Positions 28,605 to 36,851 are shown, counted from the first letter of the stretch. The stretch is DNA of 64,000 bases from JANNOG01 sp050329415 (GCA_050329415.1 JBHJOS010000050.1:1-64000), one strand, 5' to 3'. The notes: a model not told the origin generated them from the letters alone. Translations and numbers: made by a program.

Positions 28605-29102
28605 TCAGCCGGCGCCGGGCGAGAACGAGCCCGAGTCGTACGCCTCCCGGGCCACGGTGGCCAGCGTGGCGTCCGGAGACGCCTCGCACCGGGTGTCGAC
28701 GTCGCCGGTGTAGGCGCCGACGACGTCGGCCGACGGCGTCGAGGTCTCGAGCTCGGCGAGCCAGAAGGCCCGCAGCAGCGACCCCATCTGATCGCGGCGC
28801 TGGTCCTCCGGCTGCAGGGCGTAGCCCGAGCACACCGCCCCGGACGCCTCCAGCTCGTCCAAGCCCTGCTGGAGCAGGTCCTGCGCCTGCGCGGTGGCCA
28901 CCACACCCTGCTCGGCCAGCTCCTGCTCGACCCGGTCCGCCGCGCCCTCGACGGCCTGGTCGACAGCCGCGTCCACGCGCTCCTGCGCCTCCTGCTCGAC
29001 CCGCTCCCCCGCCTGCTCGGCAAGGCCGCAGCCGGACAGCGCCAGCACGGCGACCGCCGCCGCGACCGCGGCGACCAGCGGCCCGCGCGACGGCGGCCTC
29101 AC
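28605..29102 (-). CDS. Putative lipoprotein, uncharacterised
   Basis: A 165-residue protein with a lipoprotein signal (LVAAVAAAVAVLALSGCGL, Cys near residue 26). A strongly charged, probably coiled-coil region follows, rich in Glu/Ala/Gln (EQAGERVEQEAQERVDAAV). The C-terminal part has two more cysteines (AVCSGYAL and DTRCEASP) that may form a disulphide. GTG at 29102 overlaps the HNH gene stop as GTGA, so the two form an operon. No family was recognised. Confidence 0.7.
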   Translation of the reverse strand: MRPPSRGPLVAAVAAAVAVLALSGCGLAEQAGERVEQEAQERVDAAVDQAVEGAADRVEQELAEQGVVATAQAQDLLQQGLDELEASGAVCSGYALQPEDQRRDQMGSLLRAFWLAELETSTPSADVVGAYTGDVDTRCEASPDATLATVAREAYDSGSFSPGAG

Positions 29103-29593
29103 GCCGCCTCGCCCAGGTAGGCGTCCCAGGTGGGGTCGCGCTGCTCGGCGCCCTTGACCACCCACGCGGCGCCCCGCGGGGTGTACGGCCGCGACGTCAG
29201 GACCCATCCCATCTCCTCCGGTGTCCGATTGCCCTTCTTGTTGTTGCACCGTACACAGCAGGCCACCAGGTTGAGCCAGGTGTCCGCACCTCCCCGGCTG
29301 CGCGGGACCACGTGGTCCACGGTGGTCGCCGGGCCGCGACAGTAGCCGCAGCGGTGGCCGTCGCGGCGCAGCACCCCGCGCCGGGACACCGGCACCTGCG
29401 CGGCGTACGGGATCCGCACGTAGCGAGTCAGCAGCACGACCGACGGCCGGGGCAGGCGGGCGGTGGAGCTCACGACGACGTCGCCGTGGTCGGCGACGAC
29501 CGTCGCCTTGCCCGCGAGCACGAGCACCAGGGCGCGCCGGAACGACACCACGGCGAGGGGCTCGTACCCCGCGTTGAGGACCAGCGTCCGCAT
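29099..29593 (-). CDS. HNH endonuclease
   Basis: A 164-residue HNH protein of the type widespread in actinobacteria. The first half starts MRTLVLNAGYEPLAVVSFRR. The nuclease core has HRCGYCRGPATTVDHVVPRS with zinc Cys-x2-Cys and the catalytic DH, then CCVRCNNKKGNRTPEEMG with the second Cys pair and the Asn-x-x-x-Lys of the motif (about residues 85-128). ATG 29593 gives the usual family start. The true role of this conserved family is not established. It is probably chromosomal rather than part of a restriction system, as no methylase is nearby. Confidence 0.88.
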   Translation of the reverse strand: MRTLVLNAGYEPLAVVSFRRALVLVLAGKATVVADHGDVVVSSTARLPRPSVVLLTRYVRIPYAAQVPVSRRGVLRRDGHRCGYCRGPATTVDHVVPRSRGGADTWLNLVACCVRCNNKKGNRTPEEMGWVLTSRPYTPRGAAWVVKGAEQRDPTWDAYLGEAA

Positions 29594-29650
29594 CAGGCCG
29601 TCCCTCCCTGCGTCGGCGCCGCGGGGGGCGCGCCGCCCCCGGAACGCGAA

Positions 29651-29703
29651 AGGCGCCGCCCCGGTCGGGACGGCGCCTGTGGGCGGGCGGGGGCCACCCC
29701 CGC
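29651..29703 (-). promoter_or_regulatory. Hairpins in the region upstream of the HNH gene
   Basis: Two stem-loops lie 58-110 bases before the HNH start. One has arms AGGCGCCG/CGGCGCCT at 29651-29658 and 29671-29678 and is followed on the minus strand by TTTCG. The other has arms GCGGGGG/CCCCCGC at 29687-29693 and 29697-29703 with a three-base loop. They could attenuate HNH transcription. This is inferred only from position and pairing. Confidence 0.35.
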
Positions 29704-29878
29704 ATGCCGGTGTACGTGGGCGTGCCCGACCCGCCGGCGCCCCGGCGGAGACGCGACGGCGCCCTGACGGGGGTCGGGCCCCCGCGGAGGTATCGCGGCG
29801 TGCACGCATCGGATCGTACCGCCCGCCCGTGGCCGGGGTCGCGAGGCGCCGCCGTTCCCGCCTGCGTACGGTCGAGGC

Positions 29879-31237
29879 ATGGCCACCTCGGTCCTCTGGT
29901 TCCGCCGCGACCTGCGCCGGGCGGACCACCCGGCACTGCTGGCCGCCGTCGAGGCCGCCGACGGGGGTGGCGTGCTGCCGCTGTTCGTCCTCGACCCGGC
30001 ACTGTGGCGGCCCTCGGGCGCGGTGCGCCGGGCCTGGCTCGTCCACTCCCTCCGGGCGCTGGCCGCCGATCTCGACGGGGAGCTCGTGGTCCGCCACGGC
30101 GACCCGGCCGAGGTGGTGCCGGCGGTCGCGGCCGCGGTCGGTGCCCGCAGCGTGCACGTGACCGCCGACACGGGGCCGTACGGCCGCCGGCGCGACGCCG
30201 CGGTGGCCACCCGGCTGCGCGCGGCGGGCGTCCACCTGGTCCCGGCCGGCACCCCGTACGCCGTGGGCCCGGGATCGGTGGTCACCGGGGCGGGCTCACC
30301 GTTCCAGGTCTTCACCCCCTTCTCGCGGGCATGGCAGCGGCACGGCTGGCCCGCTCCCGCCCCGCCCCCCGGCGGCGTGCGCTGGACCCGGCCGGTCGAG
30401 TCGGAGCCGCTGCCCGAGGCGCCGCGGGTGCCGGGCCTCGAGCTGCCGCCGGCGGGCGAGCGGGCCGCCCTCGCGCGGTGGCAGGCCTTCCGCGACGGTC
30501 CGCTCGAGAACTACCGCGAGTCCCGCGACCTGCCCGCCCGTCGCACCGGGACGTCCGCCATGAGCGCGCACCTCAAGTACGGCGAGATCCACCCGCGCAC
30601 GCTGCTGGCCGACCTCGCGCACCGGACCGGCGCCGGGCCGGACACCTATCGCACGGAGCTGTGCTGGCGGGAGTTCTACGCCGACGTCCTCTGGCACCGC
30701 CCGGGCTCCGCCCGCGAGTCCTACCGAGCCGACCTCGCCGCGATGCCGGTCGACGAGCCCGGCGAGACGTTCGAGGCATGGACGGCGGGGCGCACCGGGT
30801 ACCCGTTCGTGGACGCCGGGATGCGCCAGCTGCGCCGCGAGGGGTGGATGCACAACCGGGTCCGGATGGTCACCGCGAGCTTCCTCGTCAAGGACCTGCA
30901 CGTGGACTGGCGGCACGGTGCCCGGCACTTCCTGCACTGGCTGCGGGACGGCGACCTGGCCAGCAACAACCACGGCTGGCAGTGGGTCGCCGGGACCGGG
31001 ACCGATGCCGCGCCCTACTTCCGGGTCTTCAACCCGGTCACCCAGGGCGAGCGATTCGACCCCGACGGCGAGTACGTCCGCCGGTACCTGCCCGAGATCG
31101 CGCACCTGCCGGGCAAGGCCGCCCACCAGCCGTGGCGGCACGACGCCGGCTACGACGGCGGGTACCCGCACCGGATCGTCGACCACGACGCCGAGCGGAA
31201 GGAGGCCCTGGCCCGCTACGGGGCGGCCAGGGGGTGA
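29879..31237 (+). CDS. phrB: Deoxyribodipyrimidine photolyase
   Basis: A 452-residue class I photolyase/cryptochrome. The antenna-domain start is SVLWFRRDLRRADHPAL (residues 4-20). The FAD-binding helical domain carries GTSAMSAHLKYGEIHPR, ELCWREFYADVLW, the conserved TGYPFVDAGMRQLRREGWMHNRVRM and DGDLASNNHGWQWVAGTG, including the tryptophans of the electron-transfer chain. The enzyme splits UV-induced pyrimidine dimers with blue light. ATG 29879 is the first start. It is convergent with a heliorhodopsin gene only ten bases away. Confidence 0.95.
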   Translation: MATSVLWFRRDLRRADHPALLAAVEAADGGGVLPLFVLDPALWRPSGAVRRAWLVHSLRALAADLDGELVVRHGDPAEVVPAVAAAVGARSVHVTADTGPYGRRRDAAVATRLRAAGVHLVPAGTPYAVGPGSVVTGAGSPFQVFTPFSRAWQRHGWPAPAPPPGGVRWTRPVESEPLPEAPRVPGLELPPAGERAALARWQAFRDGPLENYRESRDLPARRTGTSAMSAHLKYGEIHPRTLLADLAHRTGAGPDTYRTELCWREFYADVLWHRPGSARESYRADLAAMPVDEPGETFEAWTAGRTGYPFVDAGMRQLRREGWMHNRVRMVTASFLVKDLHVDWRHGARHFLHWLRDGDLASNNHGWQWVAGTGTDAAPYFRVFNPVTQGERFDPDGEYVRRYLPEIAHLPGKAAHQPWRHDAGYDGGYPHRIVDHDAERKEALARYGAARG

Positions 31238-31247
31238 CTCCACGCGG

Positions 31248-32096
31248 TCAGCCGGCGAGCGTGCCGCCGAACACCTGCCAGGCGAGGGCCGACTTCGCCG
31301 TGAGGCTGAGCAGGACGTACACCCACTCGCCGACCAGGTAGTCCCGCCACGGCCCGACCCGCGCGTACTGGAGCGCCTGGTTCACGCCGAAGCTGTTGAA
31401 GAACACGAACAGCGAGGCGATGATCGCCCACACGAACGCGGGCGGCCCCTCCGGACGGTCGGCACCGGGCCCCAGCGCGTAGACGAGCACGAGGAGCCAC
31501 GGCACCGCTCCGGCCATCGACCCGAACACGAACGGCAGCCACCGGCCGGAGCCGGGGAACTCGTACCGTTCCTGCAGCCAGCCGAAGAAGATCATGCAGG
31601 CGTTGACCGCGAAGACCGCGGACAGGGCGGCGAGGTCGGTGATGCCGGTCAGCTGGGCGATGAGGACGATCATGATCGAGGCGCTGATCGAGTACTCCAC
31701 CCAGCGGAAGGTGTTGTGGCCCTCGCGAAGACCGCGGGAGTAGGCACGGAACCCTGGTCCGGCAACGACGAGGTGCGCCAGCGCCGACACGGCGAGGAAC
31801 GCGGCCACGCCGACGGCCAGAGGGGCGTCCCACACCGTCACGGGATCGGTGAACCGGTCACTGCCCGGGGGGCCGGCCTGGTAGATCGCGGTGACCGGGA
31901 TCGCGAAGTCGTTCGCCAGCAGGAGGACGGCGATCGTCTGGGCCGCGTGGAGCATCCCCATGACGACGTTGTAGGCCCGCAGTCGCCGCAGCCGGTCGTC
32001 GGTGATCGGCGGGTGGCCCGGGACGGTCTGAGCCAGCGGGCGGTAGGGGGCGCGGGGATCGGCGGTGGCCGGATCGGCGGTCGGGGCTGGGCTCAC
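31248..32096 (-). CDS. Heliorhodopsin
   Basis: A 282-residue seven-helix protein. LRRLRAYNVVMGMLHAAQTIAVLLLA (TM1, positions 40-65) has the family's R-x-x-N-x-x-M-G-x-L-H pattern. RWVEYSISASIMIVLIAQ (TM3) holds the Glu counter-ion. LYVLLSLTAKSALAWQVF-like TM7 holds the retinal Schiff-base lysine near residue 268, about 14 residues from the end, as in heliorhodopsin 48C12. These light sensors have an inverted topology and no clear ion transport. GTG 32096 is chosen; an ATG at 32159 would add 21 poorly conserved residues. Convergent pairing with the photolyase suggests shared light biology. Confidence 0.9.
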   Translation of the reverse strand: MSPAPTADPATADPRAPYRPLAQTVPGHPPITDDRLRRLRAYNVVMGMLHAAQTIAVLLLANDFAIPVTAIYQAGPPGSDRFTDPVTVWDAPLAVGVAAFLAVSALAHLVVAGPGFRAYSRGLREGHNTFRWVEYSISASIMIVLIAQLTGITDLAALSAVFAVNACMIFFGWLQERYEFPGSGRWLPFVFGSMAGAVPWLLVLVYALGPGADRPEGPPAFVWAIIASLFVFFNSFGVNQALQYARVGPWRDYLVGEWVYVLLSLTAKSALAWQVFGGTLAG

Positions 32097-32178
32097 GGGA
32101 ACACCATGGCAACACCCGGGCCGGAGGGCGAACGGAACCGCCGGAGGGCGGGGCGTCATCCACTCGGCAGGGATGCCT

Positions 32179-32310
32179 TACGCTGTCGCGCACACGGGAA
32201 GGGAGGTGATCCGATCAGTGAATGCTCTTCGGACGCGTGAGGTGGTTGCCCGCTAGCGGGTGCGACCTGAACCGGCTTCATCAGGACGTCTGCCGGCACT
32301 TCCCGGCAGC
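32179..32310 (+). ncRNA. Candidate structured leader or small RNA with a 12-codon ORF
   Basis: Within the gene-free stretch 32097-32425 an ordered element can be read. A possible -10 (TACGCT, 32179-32184) is followed by AAGGGAGGTGATCC (32199-32212), almost the full complement of the 16S rRNA 3' end. Then comes a GTG-started ORF VNALRTREVVAR (32218-32256), a palindrome CCCGCTAGCGGG across its stop codon, and a hairpin CTGCCGG-N6-CCGGCAG (32290-32309). No plus-strand gene follows directly, and the transcript would run antisense into pdxH. I cannot match it to a named RNA family. Confidence 0.4.
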
Positions 32311-32425
32311 CACCGTAGCCCCCGGGGTCGAGGACTCGTCCGCCTCGACCGGCCCGTGACGACGTCAGTCGTGCGCGGCCGACCCGGGGGCTGTTCCATG
32401 TCCCGGGGCCGATGATCGGCCGCCG

Positions 32426-33130
32426 TCAGGGCCAGCGGCGCTCCACCCGCCACCCGGCGGGGTCGCCGAGCAGCGCCGGCTCGCCCGCGCGCGCCACGAA
32501 CACCAGCCGGTCGTGCAGCCGGGACGGTCGGCCCTGCCAGAACTCCACCTCGACCGGCCGGACGCGGTACCCACCCCAGCCGGCAGGCACCGGCACGTCG
32601 TCCGGCGATCCCGTGTCCGGGTACGCGGCGGCGGTCGTCGCGGCGGCGGCGTCGATCTCCTGCCGCGAGACCGCCACCTCCGACTGGCGGCCGGCGAGCG
32701 CCCCGATCCGCGACCCGTACGGGCGGGCGCGGAAGTACTCGGCCACCCGGTCCCGAGGGAGCTCCTCGGCCACGCCGAGCACCGCCACCTGACGCTGCAG
32801 CGGGATCCACGGCAGCAGCAGCGCGACCCGGCCGCGCTCGCGGATCGCCCGGGCCTTGCGGGAGGCGAGGTCGGTGAAGAACTCGAACCCGTCGTCGGCC
32901 ACGCCCTTGAGCAGCACCGTGCGGGCGACGGGGACGCCGTCGGCACCGGCAGTGGCCAGGGTCATGGCGTTCGGCTCGACCAGGCGGCCGTCGCGGGCGG
33001 CCCGGCGGGCGTCGGCGAACCAGCGCTCGAACTGGCCGAGCGGGGTCGGGGCGAGGTCGTCCTCGGTCAGGGTGCCGGCGGTGTAGGCGACGCGGGTGCC
33101 CGCGAGGTCGTCGAGCGGTGCGGACGTCAC
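32426..33130 (-). CDS. pdxH: Pyridoxine/pyridoxamine 5'-phosphate oxidase
   Basis: A 234-residue PdxH. PNAMTLATAGADGVPVARTVLLKG (residues 47-70, positions only) and FFTDLASRKARAI form the FMN-binding core. RPYGSRIGALAGRQSEVA and the C-terminal RVRPVEVEFWQG and RLHDRLVF are family signatures; the C-terminal part binds substrate. It makes pyridoxal phosphate. The GTG at 33130 has no Shine-Dalgarno sequence and may be leaderless. It is divergent from serC, a PLP-dependent enzyme, 37 bases away. Confidence 0.93.
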   Translation of the reverse strand: MTSAPLDDLAGTRVAYTAGTLTEDDLAPTPLGQFERWFADARRAARDGRLVEPNAMTLATAGADGVPVARTVLLKGVADDGFEFFTDLASRKARAIRERGRVALLLPWIPLQRQVAVLGVAEELPRDRVAEYFRARPYGSRIGALAGRQSEVAVSRQEIDAAAATTAAAYPDTGSPDDVPVPAGWGGYRVRPVEVEFWQGRPSRLHDRLVFVARAGEPALLGDPAGWRVERRWP

Positions 33131-33167
33131 GGGAGGCAGTCTGGCGCGCCTCTGCCACCATCGGTCG

Positions 33168-34343
33168 GTGCCCCCGCCCGCCGGTCCGCCACCCGCCGGC
33201 CCCCCGACGGCCGACGCCGGTCCCGACGCGATCACGATTCCCGCGGCCCTGCTCCCCCGCGACGGCCGGTTCGGATCGGGTCCCAGCAAGGTCCGCGACG
33301 CACAGCTGGCCGCGCTGTCGACGGCGGGCCGGACCCTGCTCGGCACCAGCCACCGGCAGGCCCCGGTGCGAGGCCTGGTCCGGGAGGTGCGCGAGGGGGT
33401 GGCAGCGCTGTTCGGGGCGCCCGACGGGTACGAGGTCGTCCTCGGCAACGGGGGGACGACGGCCTTCTGGGACGCGGCCGCGTTCGGACTGGTGCGGCAG
33501 CGCGCCCAGCACCTGGTGTTCGGCGAGTTCGGGTCGGCGTTCGCGGGCGTCACCGCGGGTGCGCCGTTCCTGGCGGACCCGGCTGTGGTGGCCGCGGAGC
33601 CCGGCGGGTTGCCGGTGCCGCGGGCCGAGCCGGGGGTGGACACCTACTGCTGGCCGCAGAACGAGACGTCCACCGGCGTGCTGGCCGGCGTCGACCGGGT
33701 ACCGGACGCCGATCCCGGCGCCCTCGTCGTCGTCGACGCCACCTCGGCGGCCGGTGGCGTCGCGGTCGACGTCTCGCGCACCGACGCCTACTACTTCGCC
33801 CCCCAGAAGTCGTTCGGCTCCGACGGGGGACTGTGGCTGGCACTGCTGAGCCCGGCCGCCCTCGATCGCGTCGCGGAGATCGCGGCCTCCGGCCGGTGGG
33901 TGCCACGGTTCCTCTCGCTGCCGGCGGCGATCGAGAACTCCCGGCGGGACCAGACGCTCAACACGCCGGCGATCGCCACGCTCGTCATGCTGGCCGACCA
34001 GGTCGGATGGCTGCTCGCCCAGGGCGGCCTGAGCTGGGCCGCCGGGCGCACCGCCGACTCGGCCGGCCGGCTGTACCGCTGGGCCGAGGCCAGCGACCAC
34101 GCCACCCCGTTCGTCGCGGACCCGGCCCACCGCAGCCCGGTGGTCGGCACGGTCGATCTCGTGCCCGAGGTCGACGCGGCGGCCGTCGCCGGGGTGCTGC
34201 GGGCCCACGGCGTCGTCGACGTCGAGCCCTATCGCAAACTGGGCCGCAACCAGCTGCGGGTCGGGATGTTCCCCGCGGTGGACCCCGATGACGTGTCCGC
34301 GCTCACCGCCTGCGTCGACCACGTCGTCGAACGCCTCGCGTGA
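33168..34343 (+). CDS. serC: Phosphoserine aminotransferase
   Basis: A 391-residue aminotransferase of the mycobacterial/actinobacterial SerC type. FGSGPSKVRDAQLAAL (about residue 34) is the conserved start. LGNGGTTAFWDAAAFGLV, NETSTGVLAG and the PLP-lysine motif YYFAPQKSFGSDGGLW (about residues 207-222) follow. It makes phosphoserine from phosphohydroxypyruvate in serine synthesis, and its cofactor comes from PdxH, encoded divergently. GTG 33168 gives a Pro-rich head of about 20 residues. The real start could be slightly later. Confidence 0.92.
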   Translation: MPPPAGPPPAGPPTADAGPDAITIPAALLPRDGRFGSGPSKVRDAQLAALSTAGRTLLGTSHRQAPVRGLVREVREGVAALFGAPDGYEVVLGNGGTTAFWDAAAFGLVRQRAQHLVFGEFGSAFAGVTAGAPFLADPAVVAAEPGGLPVPRAEPGVDTYCWPQNETSTGVLAGVDRVPDADPGALVVVDATSAAGGVAVDVSRTDAYYFAPQKSFGSDGGLWLALLSPAALDRVAEIAASGRWVPRFLSLPAAIENSRRDQTLNTPAIATLVMLADQVGWLLAQGGLSWAAGRTADSAGRLYRWAEASDHATPFVADPAHRSPVVGTVDLVPEVDAAAVAGVLRAHGVVDVEPYRKLGRNQLRVGMFPAVDPDDVSALTACVDHVVERLA

Positions 34344-34374
34344 CCGCGGGCGGGCGCCGGAGGCCGCCGCAGGC

Positions 34375-35160
34375 TCACGTCCCGGGGTCGGCGACCCCGG
34401 GTGGCCGGCGGTGGGCGACGGTGGTGGTGACCTGAGCGGTCGGCTTGATCTGGAGGAACTCGACGTCCACGTGCGGGGGACGGGTGGCTGCGAACACGAC
34501 GGCCGCGGCGACGTCCTCGGCGCCGAGCGGCGTCAGCCCCTCGTAGACCCGGTCGGCCCGCTCGGCGTCGCCGCCGAAGCGGACGAGTGAGAACTCCGTA
34601 CGCACCATCCCGGGCGCGATCTCGGTGACCCGGACCCCCTCGCCGCTCAGTTCCCAGCGCAGCGTCCGGGCCAGCGCGTGGGTCCCGTGCTTGGCCGCGG
34701 TGTACCCGCCCCCGCCGGGGTACACCTCCTGGCCCGCGACCGACCCGATGACGATCACGTGGCCGCGGCCGGAGGCCCGCAGCAGCCCGGCGACGGCCTG
34801 GGTCACCCGTGCGACGGCGAGGACGTTCGTCTCGTACATCTGCCGCCAGCGGTCGAGGTCCGCCGACAGCGCGGGCTCCAGCCCGAGAGCACCGCCGGCC
34901 GCGTGGACGACCGCGTCCACCCGGTCCAGGCCCGCCACGCCACCCGCCACCGAGGCGGGGTCGGTGACGTCCATCGTCAGTGCCCGGCACCCGGTGGCCG
35001 CCGCCAGCCGCTCCAGCCGGTCCGTCCGCCGCGCCGCAGCCACGACCTCGAACCCGGCCGCGGCCAGCGCGCGGACGGATGCCTCGCCGATGCCGCTGCT
35101 GGCTCCGGTGACGAGGGCGACGGGGCGGGGGTCGGTCGTGGCGTCGGCCGGCGCGGTCAT
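34375..35160 (-). CDS. SDR-family oxidoreductase
   Basis: A 261-residue classical short-chain dehydrogenase. VALVTGASSGIGEASVRAL (residues 14-32) is the TGxxxGIG cofactor loop. VVHAAGGALG replaces NNAG. HVIVIGSVAGQEVYPGGGGYTAAKHG holds the catalytic Ser and Tyr-x-x-x-Lys (about residues 140-165). Asp-rather-than-Arg features suggest NADP use, but this is uncertain. The substrate is unknown. It is convergent with serC (31 bases apart). Confidence 0.88.
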   Translation of the reverse strand: MTAPADATTDPRPVALVTGASSGIGEASVRALAAAGFEVVAAARRTDRLERLAAATGCRALTMDVTDPASVAGGVAGLDRVDAVVHAAGGALGLEPALSADLDRWRQMYETNVLAVARVTQAVAGLLRASGRGHVIVIGSVAGQEVYPGGGGYTAAKHGTHALARTLRWELSGEGVRVTEIAPGMVRTEFSLVRFGGDAERADRVYEGLTPLGAEDVAAAVVFAATRPPHVDVEFLQIKPTAQVTTTVAHRRPPGVADPGT

Positions 35161-35195
35161 GTACCGAGCCTGCCAGGTCGTGACAGGCTTCCCGG

Positions 35196-35456
35196 GTGCT
35201 CAGGCTTCGCCGTCCGCTGCGGGCAGTGCACGACCCGCTGCGCATCGACCCCCGCCCGCCCGCCCTGCTCGGGACGGTGGCCTGGGCGGTGTTGCTCGGG
35301 GTGGCCCTCGCCCGGCAGCAGGACCTGGTGGCGAGCGGGCGGGAATGGTGGCTGTGGACCTGCCTCGCCGGGGTCGCGTTGGGCCTGGCCGGCATGGTGT
35401 GGGCGGCGTGGCTGGAGCGCAGGCGTCAGCGCGGGCCGAGATCCGACGGCTCCTGA
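35196..35456 (+). CDS. DUF2530 membrane protein
   Basis: An 86-residue protein with two transmembrane helices (ALLGTVAWAVLLGVALA and WLWTCLAGVALGLAGMVWAAW) and a basic C-terminus, matching actinobacterial DUF2530. Function is unknown. It starts with GTG at 35196, divergent from the SDR gene, and is convergent with DUF3027 across a tandem-repeat tract. These neighbours are conserved together in many actinobacteria. Confidence 0.8.
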   Translation: MLRLRRPLRAVHDPLRIDPRPPALLGTVAWAVLLGVALARQQDLVASGREWWLWTCLAGVALGLAGMVWAAWLERRRQRGPRSDGS

Positions 35457-35459
35457 GCC

Positions 35460-35550
35460 GGCGCATCGTCGGCCGGCGCCGCGTCAGTCGGCGCCGCGTC
35501 AGTCGGCGCCAACGTGAGTCGGCGCAACGTCAGTCGGGGCATCGTCAGGC
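35460..35550. repeat. 15-base tandem repeat at the 3' end of the DUF3027 gene
   Basis: Six units of about GGCGCCGCGTCAGTC run from 35460 to 35550. Two (35475-35489, 35490-35504) are identical. The third (35505-35520) has 16 bases and therefore shifts the frame read by DUF3027, which ends at 35499. In the other frame the tract would encode APTDA-type repeats. Slippage has probably altered the protein's C-terminus. Confidence 0.8.
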
Positions 35551-36329
35551 ACCGGGTCGACGTCCAGGTCCTCGCGCAGCTGGTCGACCAGCGGCTCCGG
35601 CCGCGCGGGGCCGCTGTCCACGACCACCCCGGTCTCGCTGTGGGCACCGCAGCCGTGGTCGAGGCTGACGACGCGGCCGTCGTCCGGGGACCACCCGTTG
35701 GCGCACACCCCGAACAGCCCTCGCAGGCTGCCGGTGAGACGCAGCAGGTACCCACAGGTGGCACAGGGGTCCGCGGCCGCCCGGGCGGCCCCGGACTCGG
35801 GGCCGGCGGACCCGCGGTACCAGCGCGACGCAGCCTCGGCGCGGCCTTCGCGATTCAGCACCCGCGACCGACCCAGCCCGAGTTCGACCCGGACCGGGAG
35901 GTCGAGGTCGTCGAACGCGTCGGAGACATCCGGATCGCCACCGGCCGGACCCGCTCCGCCCGTCTGCTCGAACGACTCGTCGAGCAGGGGGTCGTCCGCC
36001 CGGTACGGCAGGACGTCGCCCTCACCGAGGTCGCCCGGCGCGATCCGGTCCGACCACGGCACCCAGGCGGGCGCCAGCAGCGCACGCTCGCCCGGCAGCA
36101 GGATCACCTCGCTAACGGTGGCGGTGCGCGCCCGTGGCACCCGGGCCAGCACGACGGTCCACTCCCACCCGCGGTATCCGGGGTGGGTGGACGCGAAGCG
36201 GTGCGCGACGACGCGCTCGCCCTCGGCCGCAGCGCCCAGGTGCTCACCGACCTCACCGCCCGCCGCAGCCATCGCGGCGGCCCGGGCCAGGTCGACGGCC
36301 GCGGCCGCCACCGTGTCGGTCCGCGGCAC
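35499..36329 (-). CDS. DUF3027 protein
   Basis: A 276-residue actinobacterial protein of the DUF3027 family. The N-terminal half has the conserved HRFASTHPGYRGWEWTVVLARVPR, and LLPGERALLAPAWVPWSDRI follows. A CATCGYLLRL segment (about residues 192-201) with later cysteines (VCANGW, HGCGAHSE) looks like a zinc-binding site. The acidic tail comes from a 15-base repeat tract. It starts with GTG at 36329, two bases after the cold-shock gene stop, with GGAGG nearby, so the two are co-transcribed. Function is unknown. Confidence 0.85.
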   Translation of the reverse strand: MPRTDTVAAAAVDLARAAAMAAAGGEVGEHLGAAAEGERVVAHRFASTHPGYRGWEWTVVLARVPRARTATVSEVILLPGERALLAPAWVPWSDRIAPGDLGEGDVLPYRADDPLLDESFEQTGGAGPAGGDPDVSDAFDDLDLPVRVELGLGRSRVLNREGRAEAASRWYRGSAGPESGAARAAADPCATCGYLLRLTGSLRGLFGVCANGWSPDDGRVVSLDHGCGAHSETGVVVDSGPARPEPLVDQLREDLDVDPVPDDAPTDVAPTHVGAD

Positions 36330-36331
36330 CC

Positions 36332-36715
36332 TCAGGCCTCCAGATCGTCGGCGACGGCCCGCAGCACCGCGGCCACCTTGGTGGCCTGGCCCTTGTCGGG
36401 GTAGCGGCCACGACGCAGCCCGTTGCCCACCCCGTCGAGCAGCTTGATGAGGTCCTCGACGATGACGGTCATCTGCTCCGGTGGCGTGCGCGTCGCCCGG
36501 GACACCGAGGGCGCGGGCGCGAGGACCTGGACGCCGAGCGCCTGCTGCCCACGCCGCCCGGCGGCGACGCTGAAGTCCACTCGTGCCCCGGGCTTGAGCG
36601 TGAGCGTCCCGGCGGGCAGCGCCGAGGCGTGGACGAAGACCTCCTCGCCCTCGTCTGTCGCGATGAAGCCGAAACCGCGCTCGGCGTCGAAGAACTTGAC
36701 CTTGCCTGTCGGCAC
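36332..36715 (-). CDS. Cold-shock-domain protein with C-terminal extension
   Basis: A 127-residue protein. Residues 1-65 are a cold-shock domain with the RNA-binding motifs GKVKFFDAERGFGFIATD (RNP1-like) and EVFVHASAL (RNP2-like). The remaining 60 residues (MTVIVEDLIKLLDGVGNGLRRGRYPDK) form the helical extension typical of this actinobacterial subfamily. It is probably an RNA chaperone. GTG 36715 follows GAGG. It leads an operon with DUF3027. Confidence 0.9.
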   Translation of the reverse strand: MPTGKVKFFDAERGFGFIATDEGEEVFVHASALPAGTLTLKPGARVDFSVAAGRRGQQALGVQVLAPAPSVSRATRTPPEQMTVIVEDLIKLLDGVGNGLRRGRYPDKGQATKVAAVLRAVADDLEA

Positions 36716-36851
36716 CTGAGACCTCGTGGGGTGATCCGTGAACGGGTGGGCTCTGACCCGGGCCTGCGCGCGGGCGGAGTCGAGCGGCGCACCGCGGCGG
36801 CCCCGGGCGCCCCAGGATAGGCCAGGCGGACCCCGGGGACCGCCCGCCGCG

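Noticed and set aside
26492..29023. Minus-strand open frame of 843 codons opposite the metalloprotease
   Set aside because: Composition is typical of antisense frames in GC-rich DNA, while the plus strand encodes a protein with signal peptide, HExxH motif and Gmad2 domain.
29099..29593. HNH gene as part of a restriction-modification system
   Set aside because: No methyltransferase or specificity gene nearby; the protein belongs to a chromosomal HNH group widespread in actinobacteria.
29660..29703. 6C RNA-like hairpins or tRNA upstream of the HNH gene
   Set aside because: Loops are not runs of six cytosines and no cloverleaf or TPsiC motif could be formed.
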